Shown one piece after another: positions 36,226-48,199 of a DNA stretch of 64,000 bases. The first letter of the stretch is position 1; the number at the start of each line of letters is the position of its first letter. The stretch is from Bagarius yarrelli (Eukaryota > Chordata > Actinopteri > Siluriformes > Sisoridae), in contig VCAZ01000070.1 in assembly GCA_005784505.1 (NCBI GenBank), positions 1 to 64,000 of the forward strand, written 5' to 3'. Under the pieces are notes generated by a model. It had not been told where the DNA came from. It worked only from the letters and a program-made list of their open reading frames with translations, and did no database searches. The translations under genes and the position numbers were made by a program.

Positions 36226-36569
36226 ACCGGAAATAGGCTCAGCGCTCCGGTCCCAGTTTCATCTCTGCTGTTACAGTGATGTGGGTAGTGAATAGATAGA
36301 TTTATATAATTGGTTTCTAACCTTGAGGCCAGATTTTGCACACACACAAACACACAAAATGACTGAATCTCTGAATCTGATAAGTGACCTTTGCTATTGT
36401 GTTCGCTGCTAAATGACCTCATCAACCCAAAAAGGAAAAAAAATCCACTCTGTGTCTGTTTAGAAAAGGACATTTTTGCTGTAAAAATGTATCAAAGTTG
36501 CAAAAAACACTAAAACGGTCTTGTTCACAGTGCTGGAATCCAAACTGACAGATGAATCCTACTAAAAGC

Positions 36570-36750
36570 TAAGGCAAGTTTTAGCTGAGTGGTTAAGCTG
36601 TTGCACTGGTTCATGGGTTTAATTCCCAGTACTGCTAATCTTACACTGCTGAATGGAGCTCTTATGTCCCAACTGCTAAGGTAGATAAATAAAAAGAGAT
36701 AAATAAAAGTCGCTCTTAATAATGATGTTTGCCAAATGCCAAAAATGTTG
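36570..36750 (+). repeat. Diverged tRNA-derived SINE
   Basis: Head tagctgagtggttaagctgt, box B-like catgggtttaattcccagta, and tail agtcgctcttaataatgatg followed by tttgccaaatgcc. More decayed than its neighbours. Confidence 0.75.
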
Positions 36751-38319
36751 AGGTTAGGTTATTTTTTATTTAAACAAATGTTGTGCTTTTGTGTGTTTGT
36801 CAATTAATTTACAAAAGCTGGTAGAAACACATATGTAGTTTATAATAGGAAAGGTAGAAAATGAAAAAGTAAAATTGCAGGTAGTTCTTCAATACCGATC
36901 CTTCATCAGATCTGAGTAAGTAAACAAAGCAAAGTGAAAGAAAAAGCTATTTAATTGGTTATCAACCATCCAGATGTTTATTAGCAATTTTAATCATGCA
37001 CATTTTAGAAATAAATTCTGTTTTCTTTCTTCGATTTAACCCTTATTCATTGCAAAAAAAACCCCAAGCATGTAGTATTGAAGCTTTTTTCAAGCACAAC
37101 GGTTACAGCTAAAACATCTTCAAGGAAAACTTCCTGAAGTGGGCGGGGCTTCTATACATTGTCAATTACTATAAGAGTGTTTGAATCACCAGTACAAAAG
37201 GCTGGGTTTTGAAATATTTTTGTTCTACCGTACAGTAAAAAATGCATCATGGTTTGATTCTGACTTTAAATATTTATTTTTATTTTATTCTTTTGTTTTA
37301 TTTTCCATCCCAGCCCTTCTTCTGCACTCCTGCTGCAATCCCTTACAGTCGCAATACCTCTGCATTAAACACTACAGTGTAGCAATGTTTCAATTAAATT
37401 ATTTAAAACGTTGCATAAGGTTTCCCTTCTCAGCATTTAACATAGTGTGGTAATGTAATAGTGGTGTACTGAGCTGCTGCTTATGCAACAGTGATTACAG
37501 TATTCACACACAGCACATCTGAGGTCATGGAATTCATCTCCTTATTACACGCTATTGAAATGAATTACTGAAGCAGCACTGCATGCCATACATAACAAAA
37601 ACATTGATTAGAACCCACTGGCTTGAATAGAATGAAAAATCTACAAGCTTTTCTGTAAATCACAAAGGATGTTGACAAAATGTGAAGCACTGACATCTGT
37701 GATTGTTGCCAAATCTCGCTGTCTCCTTCCTCTCTTTCTCTGTCGGATTCTTTCTAGTTTTGAATACGACACAAATCAGCCAAGCTCGAACACCGCACTT
37801 CATGCTAAATTAATTTTGTAATTACAGCATACAGGTAGAAACACAAACAGAGGTTTTATTTTGCACGGCACTGGGAGTTTTTCACAAAAATCCTCTTATG
37901 GTATTTCAGCATTATATATTTTGTGTGTGCTTAGCTGTGTGTAGATTTCTGCGTTTACTGCACATTTGAATGCATTTCATTACAACAATCCATCATCGAT
38001 ATGGATCGAAATGAAAAAAAAATCAAATACTTTTCCTACTCTGTGTATTTGGTTTTGGTACATGTTTCTGCTTGATTTAACTTTTTTCTACCACAATTAT
38101 AAAATTATAAATGCTTTCTAAAGGTAATTTTAATTTAAAAATAAAGGCAAAGTTTCATAAAGTCACTGCTTAAGTCTGTCTCAAGGCAAATTTCATATTA
38201 CACAAATCCGTAATAACCGGCTGGTAAATAACTAGACTTAAATACATGACTTAGTGTGCAACTAGTGATATAAAAGACTTTACTGAAGTAGAACCCTAAA
38301 GTGTAGCTTAATTAATAAA
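36751..38319. other. Unique-looking intergenic DNA
   Basis: No repeat was recognised. 37440-37700 is non-repetitive mixed-composition sequence that could be a conserved noncoding element, but conservation cannot be judged here. Confidence 0.35.
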
Positions 38320-38490
38320 GGTAAAACAGGCCAACGCCGTTGTGAAGTGGTTTAAGTTTCCGGCACCCACATGCACAAGTTCTGACCTGGGTTCAGCTCT
38401 CTCTCTATCTCCCCCATGTCTCCCCTCTGTCCTATCAATAACGGTAAAAAATGCCCAAGAAATAACTTTAATAAATTGTAAGAAAAAAAG
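38320..38490 (+). repeat. SINE-like repeat of a third type
   Basis: It has aacgccgttgtgaagtggtt, gttctgacctgggttcagct (box-B-like) and a tail cctatcaataacggtaaaaa then atgcccaagaaa, a pattern seen in other fish tRNA-derived repeats. Confidence 0.5.
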
Positions 38491-38589
38491 TCCCACCAAA
38501 AATTTGAAACAGATAACAGCACCAATGGCTTAACAAGAACTAAAAATATATACTAGGTAAGGCTGAAGCCAAGGCAAGAAAGCTTTTTA

Positions 38590-38875
38590 AAGATCTGCTC
38601 TTTACCTCTCGTTTCGTTCTGTTCTGTATGGTCTTTTTTGCACTGTCTTTTGTAATGTTTGTATTGTTAATTGCACTGTCTGATCTGTTTGCACCAGGTT
38701 GCACACATGCACTTTATGTTTGTTCTGTTCAGTAGCTCTTTGTTGTTTGTTGTTTTGTGAAATTCTGTGTTTTGTGTAGCACCATGGGGTCCTGAAGAAT
38801 CGTTGTTTCACTTCACTGTGTACTGCATCTGCTATATAGGGTTAAAATGACAATAAAGGTCCTTGAACTCCTTGA
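38590..38875 (+). mobile_element. LINE 3' UTR fragment
   Basis: TTGCACTGTC-type units, then gtagcaccatggggtcctga, gttgtttcacttcactgtgt and a final gacaataaaggtccttgaac. This is a recurrent teleost LINE 3' end. The clade is not assigned. Confidence 0.65.
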
Positions 38876-39925
38876 AAATGGTTTAGTCTGAATTTGACCC
38901 AGTAAAAGTCTCCCAACAAAATAGTAAGTCCGTCCCATGCTCGTAAATAGGGCCAACCAGTGTTGATGTGGGAGCTAAAGTTAGAGAGGAACTTGGTCGT
39001 GTAGGAGTCTGACTGAACAATATAATTTAAACAACAATACAAAACTGTGTACCAAAGATGCTATAAAAAGAAGTAGAGGGAGGCCAGAAGAGCTGCTGTA
39101 CCCTAGTTAATCAAGACATTCTTTATGACAAATCGGTTAGTGTAACCTATTGTCATTTTACTGCCCATAGAAAAAGAACTGCATGAGGACTAAACAATGT
39201 TTATTAGGTTTATTTATAATTATTTGCTAAATATATTATGTTATATTTAAATATATCACTATACCTGATGGTCGGTAAAAAAACATTATTTCTGTTTATC
39301 GGTTATCTGTTTTGGGTTTTTTTTGTACGAAACTCCTATTAGATGCTCATATATTGTAGGATATATGATATAGGCCCACATCAGTATTTTCTTAAGGGGC
39401 CCCAAATACTTTAGTTATGGCCCTGGTTGGAGCTTAGATAAACTGGCAACCAGGACAGAGAACACAGAGACAGAGGGGCACAGGTGAAGAACATTAGGAC
39501 AGAGCTTGTAGTCTCACTAAAGGGGAACAGTGCATCAGTTTACTAAGTGTAACAAAATGCAAGACCATAGCCTACTGATGTGACAAAACGATTTATGTGT
39601 AGTTTAAGACATTTAGTTTGCCAGATTGTTCTTGACTAGAAATTCTCAAAAGAGACTAAAGTCTCTGATACAACACAAGCATATGGCTTTCCTCCTGATA
39701 TTGTACCTTTCTCAAGTCAGTAGCCAGCTTCCCATCTTAAAGTGAAGCAAAATTTACCAAAAAAAACAAACAAAAAAACCCAAATATGAATAAGTTGCAT
39801 TTTCATCAAGTTGTTCAAGCAGCTGACGGTGTTATTGGTGGTACTAGTAACCTACTAAGCAACAAAAACTAGACCAAGGAAAACAAATAAAGCGGAAAAA
39901 GATTAGTTATGTGGATTTAATATTT
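38876..39925. other. Intergenic, nothing recognised
   Basis: No confident coding block or repeat end in this stretch. Confidence 0.4.
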
Positions 39926-40340
39926 GTTACCTCAAATTTATTTTGCAAATGTGTTTCCATCTACCTTTATTCGCTATTTCGCCTAAGTCAAAAAACACCT
40001 CAAGTGAGCTTATTTTTTTTAATTTGCTATTCCTATCACTAATTTCTGCTGTGATAACAGGGTAATAGAAACATAATATCTGGAAGTGGGAACATGTCTC
40101 AAGTTTTTAAAAGGAAGCATCTGGAATAGTTGAATGGTATAAAAAGTTCATAGTAAAAAATGTAATTTATCTTGGCATTCATGTGTGCAAAAATGTTTTG
40201 CTTTTAAAATGTCTTAGGTTTACAATCATAAAAGCTAGCATACTGCAGTGCAATTCCATGTCAGCAGCAAACATTGGTATGACATCTTAAAAGTAGCGTA
40301 TTATTAATCAGAATAGCACAACTCGGTTGTTACAGGTGCA
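39926..40340 (+). repeat. Direct duplication, copy A (415 bp)
   Basis: It starts gttacctcaaatttattttg and ends cggttgttacaggtgca. It is nearly identical to 41681-42089, differing by a few substitutions and small gaps near its start. It lies just upstream of the LINE that contains copy B. Confidence 0.92.
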
Positions 40341-40444
40341 CCATGGGAAAGTGACAACCACAAATGGCCACTAATGGAACCCTCTATGTGCACCTTTTAT
40401 TGAAAGCAGTTTTTTGAAAACATTTTTTACAGCACTCCCACTAT

Positions 40445-41672
40445 AGTTAACCTTTGGGTGGGTTTCTTGATTTTTTTCAACTCTAAGATCAAAAAGGCTA
40501 AGAGCTGTATGACCTTTACTTCGGTTGTGGCTGATCATGCTCTTAATTATGTTCTATTCTCTGAAACCCCCATATCAAATTTTTCAGTTCTAAATTTAAA
40601 TTCTGTTATTAAAATAATCTCACCAATGGCCACCACCTTCATTGTTGATCCTATACCTACTCATTGTGTAGCCTTGTTGTGTTGAGTATCATTAGTGACT
40701 GCTCTAGTATTGTGCCTGCTGTCAAAATCGTGTCAATTACACCAGTATTAAATAAACCTAACACTGATTAGGGCAATTTTAACAACTACCAGCCCATTTC
40801 TAATCTAATCCAATCTCAGTACGGTCTTTGACACAGTAGATAATTTTTTGGATGAAATCTGTGTTTGGCATTACTGGGCTGCATTAAATTGGTTTCAGCC
40901 TGTTTCCATTAGCAGTTTCGGGTCAAAGTTGGTTTACTCAAATTTGGTGTTCCTCAGGGCTCCATGCTGTGTCCATAACTTTTCTGAATGTATATCCTTC
41001 CGCTTGGTTAACTCCTCAAATCTATGGGTCTGAACTATCACTTCTACGCAGATTACACACAGTTGTACATTCACTCCAAGCTGGGCGACCTTACAGCTGC
41101 TGTTTTCTTGGAACATTGCATTTCTAAACTAAAAATATGGATGTCACAAAAACTTCCTTTGCTTTAACAGTGATAAAACAAAGGTCATAATTATTGGTTT
41201 ATATCACCAACTATGTAAAGCCGGACATCTAACCCTTAATGTAGATGGATCTTTTTTAGAATTTTAAGCAAAATTAAAGAACTCAGGTATAATATTTGAT
41301 GCGAATTTAACTTTTTAACTCATGTTCAGAACGCAGTTAAAACCTCCTATTTCCATCTCAGAAACATTGGACGTATCCGTCACATGTAGTCCTTCCCTGT
41401 AGCTAAAAAAAATTATTAACATTTTTGTTTTCTCCTGCATTAATTACTGCAATGCTCTGCCTGCAGGTGTCTCAAAGACCACTCTAATTAAATTTCAGCA
41501 TCTCCAGATTTTAGCAGCTAGAATACTTACAGGGACTAGAACTCGGGATCACATCATTTCAGTTCTGGAATCCCTTCATTGGCTCCCTGTCAGGTTACGT
41601 ATTGAAGTTAAAATTCTTATGCTGACATATAAGGCCTTGCATGGTTTGGCACCTAATTATTTAGAAGAACTT
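40445..41672 (+). pseudogene. Broken L2-like LINE reverse transcriptase
   Basis: In broken + frames: NNYRPISNL (about 40784), GVPQGSMLC (about 40950), FYADYTQLYIHS (about 41041, the catalytic Y-A-D-D box altered to YADY), DKTKVIII (about 41175), LINYCNALPAGV (about 41440) and the C-terminal LHWLPVRLRIEVKILML block followed by YKALHGLAPNYLEEL ending near 41672. These define a reverse transcriptase of L2/Rex-like LINEs. Many stops and frameshifts make it dead. About 60 codons are missing at 41672, where copy B of the 410-bp duplication sits. The reading resumes at 42091 with a KASLKTQFFKLAYQ block. Confidence 0.88.
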
Positions 41673-41680
41673 TAAAAAAA

Positions 41681-42089
41681 GTTACCTCAAATTTATTTTG
41701 CATTTTCCATCTACCTTTATTCGCTATTTCACAAGTCAAAAAACACCTCAAGTGAGCTTATTTTTTTTAAATTTGCTATTTCTACCACTAATTTCTGCTG
41801 TGATAACAGGGTAATAGAAACATAATATCTGGAAGTGGGAACAGGTCTCAAGTTTTTAAAAGGAAGCATCTGGAATAGTTGAATGGTATAAAAAGTTCAT
41901 CGTAAAAAATGTAATTTATCTTGGCATTCATGTGTGCAAAAATGTTTTGCTTTTAAAATGTCTTAGGTTTACAATCATAAAAGCTAGCATACTGCAGTGC
42001 AATTCCACGTCAGCAACAAACATTGGTATGACATCTTAAAAGTAGCGTATTATTAATCAGAATAGCACAACTCGGTTGTTACAGGTGCA
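41681..42089 (+). repeat. Direct duplication, copy B, inside the LINE
   Basis: A 409-bp near-identical copy of 39926-40340 in the same orientation. It separates the LINE's LEEL block from its C-terminal LKTQFF block. Confidence 0.92.
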
Positions 42090-42170
42090 TTTGTTTAAAG
42101 CATCTCTTAAAACTCAGTTTTTTAAACTTGCATATCAGTTATTTTGTAACAGGAAGTAGGCTCAGAACAC
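42090..42170 (+). pseudogene. L2-like LINE C-terminal end
   Basis: The reading FKASLKTQFFKLAYQLF continues the LINE protein after the inserted duplication. The end is not well defined. Confidence 0.65.
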
Positions 42171-42250
42171 TACTTTAGAATTAAACAAGTGTGACCAAGG
42201 ACATCAAAGAACGGGCAGGGGTAGTAGCTTTTTCCAGCCGTTAGATGACG

Positions 42251-42463
42251 TTAGATTTTGGACATGGCCCACTCCTGACAGCCTCTTACGTACCTTCTAG
42301 CATCAGTAGCTAGTCTTAAGCACCAGAAGTCATCTTTAAACAGCAACATGGTCTGGTTTGATTCAGGATGGCCAGTGACCAAGGAAGTGTGTGCAGTTCT
42401 GATTAGGTTGAGCCTTTGGCTCTTAGGAAAATATTTATTCCGGTGGAGCGGGATCTGAAACAC
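42251..42463 (-). pseudogene. Ty3/gypsy integrase zinc-binding domain remnant
   Basis: A 70-residue minus frame contains HTSLVTGHPESNQTMLLF, then FWCLRLATDARRYVRGCQ and EWAMSKI. It follows the H-x3-4-H...C-x2-C integrase pattern (TGHPG, RTL, FWWP, YV-xx-C-xx-C). The second cysteine position reads W, so zinc binding is probably lost. Confidence 0.85.
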
Positions 42464-42499
42464 TTGCTTTAGTTATTTTTTTATTCATATTTCAATAAA

Positions 42500-43110
42500 T
42501 AGGACTCACAATGACTTCTAGAGGCACAATAGTTTCTGGGTTCTTTGGCAGGTCATGCAATTCTGAAAGGCATTGGCCATTGTGTTCTTAGATGCGTTCT
42601 TGGTGAAGAACAGTGCTCAACCTGCTTGATGGGGATTAAGTTGTTTGGCTTTTCAGAGGTATTCCAAGTTCTGGTGATCAGTATATACAAGGAAAGGGTG
42701 ACGAGTGCCTTTCAGTGAATGTCTATATTCCTCAAGTGTGAGTTTTATAGCTAGAAAATGATTGCCAATGATATAGTTCTGTTCAGCTGAAGTAATAATT
42801 TTAAAAAAGAATGCACAAGGATGGAGCCTCAGGAGGTGTTCCCTGATGCTGGGACAGAATGGAGAGTAGAATCCGGAGAGTAGGGGGCATTTGCCTGCAC
42901 AATAAATGGTTTCTGGGGATCAGAATGGACCAGCAGTAAAGCTGAAATGAAAGCCTTCTGAAGGCTTGCCATAGCTTGTGTAGCTTCTGAGCTCCAGACG
43001 AGAGTCTTAGTCTTTTTCTTTAAAAGATTTGTTAGTTGAGCTGTAACAATGCTGTAGTTTTTTGAAACGTCTTATGAAAGTTTGACCTAGAATCGATGAG
43101 AGCGTAAACT
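42500..43110 (-). pseudogene. Ty3/gypsy pol remnant: RT connection and RNase H
   Basis: In broken minus frames: a KNYSIVTAQLTNLLKKK block with TLVWSSEATQAMASLQKAF (about 43060-42950), an EQNYIIGNHFLAIKL block (about 42785) and a HPFLVYTDHQNLEYL block (about 42690). These are the standard connection and RNase H blocks of Ty3/gypsy pol. Frameshifts and stops separate the blocks. Confidence 0.82.
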
Positions 43111-43189
43111 GAAACTCAATACAGATTGGTAAAAACTTGAACTAAGGGGTTTCATAGTTGTAGAAGATGCGACAACCAGGCTCACTATG

Positions 43190-43912
43190 GATTGGGAGGG
43201 TATGAATGGACATGTTCTCTTCACATGTCTGCCTTTTCCCCACAGTACAGCCATAAGCCCTGGGTCAGCCCGCGTCGACGTTCAGTCGGGGTTAGTCGTG
43301 TACTTTCCAGTTACATCTTTTCTGAGTAGTAGTCTGGAGAATTTACCTTTTTAGGTTGTTTTGCAGAATAAGTCAAAATCTGATTCATATGGCTTTCCAT
43401 ACAACTTTTCTATTGCTTCGACACACATTGTCTGTAGTCAAATCGCACTCATTTCACCCACTGGAAGCTGTTAAGGTAAAGAAACTAAGAGCATAATCTT
43501 GAATCCAGCTGTTACCTTGTTTAAGGTTGTACAGCTGCTCAACGTGTGTGACGTCACCCACTGGTCGTTCGAACATTTCTCGAAAATGGGCAAAAACATC
43601 TCGCCTTGGTGACACAACGATTCTGCTAGTGGAGTGCACGACCTGATAACATGGGTAATACATAAGGAAGTTTAGATTCCAAAATCTGTGCGGTTGCATT
43701 TCTGAAGCCAGAGAACATTGCAAAACAAATCCACTGCATTCTTTTGTTAAACCAAAAAACGGTTCCAGATTAACCATTGGACTGACAACATAAATCAGCA
43801 CCGGAGGAGCGCTGGGTGCGGCTTTAGGCGCAGGTGGAGCAGGATTTAACTCAAGTGCTCCTCAGAGCGCTGCAACCAGTTTCTTGAAAGCTTCCGTGTC
43901 TGTTTGATTCAT
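43190..43912 (-). pseudogene. Ty3/gypsy gag remnant
   Basis: The minus ATG is at 43912-43910, giving MNQTDTEAFKKLVAAL, followed within about 17 codons by an in-frame stop. Further on (43801-43454) the capsid-like blocks GLTKECSGFVLQCSL, FEMFERPVG-type sequence and an L-QGNSWIQDYALSF region match teleost Ty3/gypsy gag. A decayed zinc knuckle (LYCGEK near 43240) follows. The C-x-C-G-x-x-G-H-x4-C pattern is damaged, so nucleic-acid binding would be lost. Not functional. Confidence 0.8.
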
Positions 43913-44129
43913 AATTGGGTGGTAGGTCTGGTCTTCTACACTCCATTAGAATCAAACCGATTACTTGAGTCCTACTTTCTTAGTTGAGACCAGACAGCAA
44001 ACAGAGGTGAGTGACTGACTTGAATAGGGGGAGTGGAGTAAAAGGGAATAAGGTGCAGGTGCGTGTGATTAATATTCTGAGAAAAGCGAGCAGTGAAGCA
44101 TGGCGGAGTCTGGCGTGTCTGTGACGGAT

Positions 44130-44268
44130 TTAGACATACTGTCCTTATTTGTACTGTAGTGTTCTTTAAAACTCTGCATCCTTTTTATGTAAAGTGCTTT
44201 GAGAAGTCTGTTTGAAAAGCGCTATCAGAAAATGTATTATTATTATTATTATTATTATCAACAGATCT
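44130..44268 (+). repeat. LINE tail with (ATT)n
   Basis: Contains atgtaaagtgctttgagaag and gaaaagcgctatcagaaaat followed by tgtattattattattatta, a typical LINE 3' end in fish. Confidence 0.65.
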
Positions 44269-46084
44269 TTTAAAGAGGACAAATAGAAGTAGCAGTTCAA
44301 AATCATATAAAAAAATGAAATTTGGGAACAAAGTGTGAAAATAGTTAAAAACAAAAATCTTTTAATGAGTTCCACAAAATGAAAACAGTCAATGGAAACA
44401 ATTTTAATTCACTTTTAGTTTTTTTTATGAATTTTTATTACTGAATCTATCATATACATCATGGAACCTTTTGTACCCTTTATTAAATACTATTTTAATT
44501 TTTGTTTTCATTTATTATCAGTTTTTTTTAGTTTATAAGCAGTCATGAATAAGTATCAAAATGATATATGTATTACATTTTTGTTAAATAATACCAAATA
44601 CAAGGTATTTGTAAATAAATAAGTAAGTTAACAATACTATAAAAAGCAGTGACCTCAAAATAAAATATTTTTTTAAGTCCTTCTGGTTTTTTTACATTTT
44701 CCTTTAGAATTTGGTGTAATATAATTTGAGTTCTGGGTAAGTCAGGAATGTAAAGCAGTCATGTTGACAGCTTGTGGTAGGTGGCAGGTGAATAGTGGTG
44801 TTAGAATGTGGAGCTTTTTATTGTCAGACCCAAGCAGGGGCAAGACTGACATTTCAATTACTTGTATTATAGTTGCATTTATTTTTAGTAACCCATTGAA
44901 ATGCATTAGTGCATACCCATTCTAAAATAAATAAATAAAATCTATTGTGTATTTATATAATATATGGGACATTTTAACTCTTGGCTTTACCATGTTGTAG
45001 CTTTCTCATATTAATTATCCTTTCAGCTATATGAAGAACATTTCTAATTGTATTATATGGATTATTTTAAACTTTGCACTATTACAAGGTATTTATTTAA
45101 ATTTAACCAAATTTGTAATAGTATCTACGATTTTTCTTATCATGTTTTAGTAAAGCACTTATTTAGACAGCCGTACGGTGGCCAAGAAGTGCAAAACAAA
45201 ATCTTGGCCACCGTACAGAACTGATGGTTTCTGAAAAATCAATGCATGAAAGAAGTGATTTTATTAGTGATTTCATATTTGTGAAGAATAAGTTTATGAT
45301 AAGTCTTATTGTACCGATTTATTACTAAAACTCTTCACAGAACAAAAAAAAAAAAATCTGTAAATTTCATGTATAGCAACATTTTATGTTTTCCTTTTTT
45401 TATCATTTGCAATATTAATACCACAGCTTTCGCAATCCTAACTGAAGCGAATAGAAAACGGGATTCCCTGAACCACTTTTAAGCGCTGTTATTAATTCAT
45501 TCACAATTTCTATATCTTTTTTTCCTATTATCCCATTTGAAATGACATGTCCCTGAGGGCTGTCTCTGCTCTGCTCTGTTTGTCACACCCTGCTTCCTGT
45601 AGATCTCAGTCTCAGGCTCTGCTTGTGTAACCGTTTGACCAATCGATGAAAGTCACTCAAGCTGAGCGATCTGTCAGCGGGGAGTGTCAGCATTGCCGTT
45701 CTTACTCACTGCAGACTCCTGATTGTATTTACCTGCACTGATGTATATTGTGTGTGAAGGTTCCGATCGATTAGTGTGTCGGTCATGTAGAATAATAAAT
45801 GGCTATATGCAAAGACCACACAGTGCTTTAATTAGAACAGGCTTGTGCTTGAAAGGAAGTAACAAAAGTGTTGTGTGTGTTTTAGGTTTTCTAGGTGGCA
45901 TCCAATTTCTTTGGAAAATGTTTAAATAGTTGTACCGTGGAAACCCTAGTGTCGTTGGTAAGTTAATTACATCAGTGGTTTGGGATGTCAGGATATGAAA
46001 TCGAGTTACCCCACCTAGGTAATATTGCCTTTTCACAGTATCATAAATTTAATTGCTGCTTAGTTGCTGTTATAATTACCTGAA
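44269..46084. other. AT-rich intergenic with one perfect hairpin
   Basis: Nothing coding was recognised. The hairpin at 45173-45216 is listed separately. Confidence 0.4.
45173..45216. repeat. Perfect 15-bp stem hairpin
   Basis: gtacggtggccaaga (45173-45187) pairs exactly with tcttggccaccgtac (45202-45216), leaving a 14-nt loop. It may be a remnant of a palindromic element end. Confidence 0.85.
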
Positions 46085-46345
46085 CCCTAATACAGAGGCG
46101 TTCCACTACATTTTGGGGCACAGCCATGGGAATATGTGTTCACTTAGCTACAACAGTATTAAAGAGATCAGACGTTTATGTCTGATAAGGAGGTCTGGGG
46201 AGAAGTCAACATTACGGTTCATCCCAAAGGTGTTCGGTAAGGGTGAGATCAGGGCTCTGTGCAACACTCAGGTTTCACTCTAACTATAACACGCCATGTC
46301 CTAATGGGGCTTAGAAGCTTCGTGCACAAACCTTTGGACAAAAAT
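46085..46345 (-). mobile_element. Tc1/mariner-like transposon fragment
   Basis: The + strand shows caacagtattaaagagatca, aggaggtctggggagaagtc, ggttcatcccaaaggtgttc, gatcagggctctgtgcaaca. This is the reverse complement of the transposase region around the NPTEHLWDEL-type block that appears in + orientation at 47155-47200. Confidence 0.75.
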
Positions 46346-46908
46346 GTATATTCTTCTAAGATTGTTGACAATTTGAGAATACTCATTGTTAAAAGTGCTA
46401 GAAAAACAAAAGTTTATTGAATTAGGTGCAAAAAGTACGTTTTTGTCATACACTGTTATCCTTGCAGCTGGTATTCTGGGATAGATGTTGGATCCTTTAT
46501 GACCCTGATCAAAATAAAGCAGTTTCTAAAGTTGGGTGAATTAAAGAAACTGTGGTAAGATAGATGACTCTAAAACAACACACTCACACAGTACCAAGTA
46601 ACGCTACACCTTAAGCAGGGAACAAATGAAAATGTATATCCTCATTAAACACTTGCCCAGTCGTGAAAAGATAAATGATTTACGAGTGTTTTACAACAAT
46701 TTACTTGCTATGGGTCATATAACTTTATCTTCATTTTGTCTGAAATCGGGAGCTGTTTAGAAGGGAAGGAAAATAAAGTCTGACAGCTACAAATACTGAA
46801 TAAAATCACTTTCAAGATCTAAATATTAAATATATGTAAATAGAATAAAATAAAAAATTGAGTGAAACATAATAGAATCAATGTTTTCATATTCAATCCT
46901 ATCGCATA

Positions 46909-47330
46909 TAAACTATGCGGCCAAAAGTCTGTGAACACCTCACCATCAGATCCATTTGTGATTCCGCCCGAAACATTGTCTAGAATGTCTTTGTATGTTG
47001 TAGCTTTTCATAATTCCTTCTCTGGAACTAAAAGACCCAAACACTGTTCCAGAATGACAATTTCCCTGTGCACAAATCCCCAGAGTGCAATAAAGACATG
47101 GTGTGTTTTAATAAGAGTGGCAAAAACTTGAGTGTTTTGCACAAAGCTTTAACCATAACACCACTGAACACCTTAGGGATAAACTGGAAACCGACTGTAC
47201 CACTTACCTCCATCACCTGACATTAGTGTCAGACTTCACTAATACTATTGTAGCTGAATGAAAAAATACCTATAATTGTAGTGGAAAGCCTTACGAGAAG
47301 AATGAATATTAATCTAACAACAATATTGGA
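46909..47330 (+). mobile_element. Tc1/mariner-like transposon fragment
   Basis: It starts ctatgcggccaaaagtctgt, continues gttccagaatgacaatttcc, aaatccccagagtgcaataa, caccactgaacaccttaggg and ataaactggaaaccgactgt, to aatactattgtagctgaatg. In broken frames this gives the NPTEHLWDEL-like end of Tc1 transposase and a terminal-type sequence on its left. The same family in the opposite orientation lies about 560 bp upstream. Confidence 0.78.
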
Positions 47331-48199
47331 AATGAATTTAAATTAAGATGTTTTAAAATCATAAATGTTTGTGAAGTATCTATACCTAACCATCTATAGA
47401 TATCTAACCCTAACCCTAACCCCAGCAAATAAATAGTTAAAATTTTGACTGTGTGAAAGGATTTGCTAAAAAAAGTGTTTGCTAGCACATCTGCAGTTCC
47501 TTCTTCATTTAAAAGACACGTTAATTCTAAAACAAACAATTTTTATGATAAATGTAAAAAATAAGGATGCACCGATATATATATATATTTTTTTTATTTT
47601 TTAGATTTTATTTTTTTTGCTACTACAGATTTTACCAAACAACTATTTGCCGATACCAATATTGTTCAACTGCATACAGACTTATACAATTTTAGCCAGA
47701 TTTTCTGAATCAAGTTAAATTAACTAAACCAGAATTGGATTTATTATTTAACATTCAACCGAGCAACATTTGGGAGAGGTACAAGTTAAAATTCAATAAA
47801 ACAACATGACAATATATGTTATATTAACAATAATTTGTGTTGATTCTGTTTCATCACAAATGTTCATATTTTCTCCATCCAGTTAATTAATGAACCATCA
47901 GTATCTGCCAGTTTCATGCTCTTGTCGAGATGCCGATAGCGAATTATTGGTGGCCTATACATCAGTGCAATAAATTTAAACCCCATATAATATGGAAATA
48001 ATTTGCTTTGACAGTTTCTGCATCTTTAGTAACATTAAATACACCTTTTTTTGTTTGTTTTATGTTTTATCATCATAAATTTTGGTTTTAGTGAAAAAAA
48101 AATTAAGTTTTTTTAGGAAATGAAATATTCTCATTCGGTATAAATTTAACGGTAAAGTTAAGTAAGAGCTTATTTCACACTTATACTTTACATATACAG
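47331..48199. other. AT-rich intergenic
   Basis: Apart from the telomere-like unit, nothing recognised. Confidence 0.4.
47404..47422. repeat. Short interstitial telomere-like repeat
   Basis: taaccctaaccctaacccc holds three vertebrate telomeric CCCTAA units within AT-rich DNA. Confidence 0.8.

Larger units (their letters stand above)
42245..44127 (-). mobile_element. Truncated Ty3/gypsy retrotransposon
   Basis: A minus-strand element in the order gag, zinc knuckle, RNase H/connection, integrase zinc finger. Most of the reverse transcriptase core (expected near 43120-43190) is deleted. The leader near 44127-43915 includes gtgacggatttag-type sequence in reverse, and LTRs were not delimited. 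The integrase catalytic core is missing beyond 42245. It lies directly downstream of the LINE, making this a repeat-on-repeat cluster. Confidence 0.85.

Noticed and set aside
40049..40066. Homing-endonuclease-like word gtgataacagggtaat in both 410-bp copies (second at about 41800)
   Set aside because: It matches only 15 of 18 positions of the I-SceI site, and no homing endonuclease context exists in a vertebrate genome. Treated as chance.
47404..47422. True telomere or chromosome end
   Set aside because: Only three units, with unique sequence on both sides.
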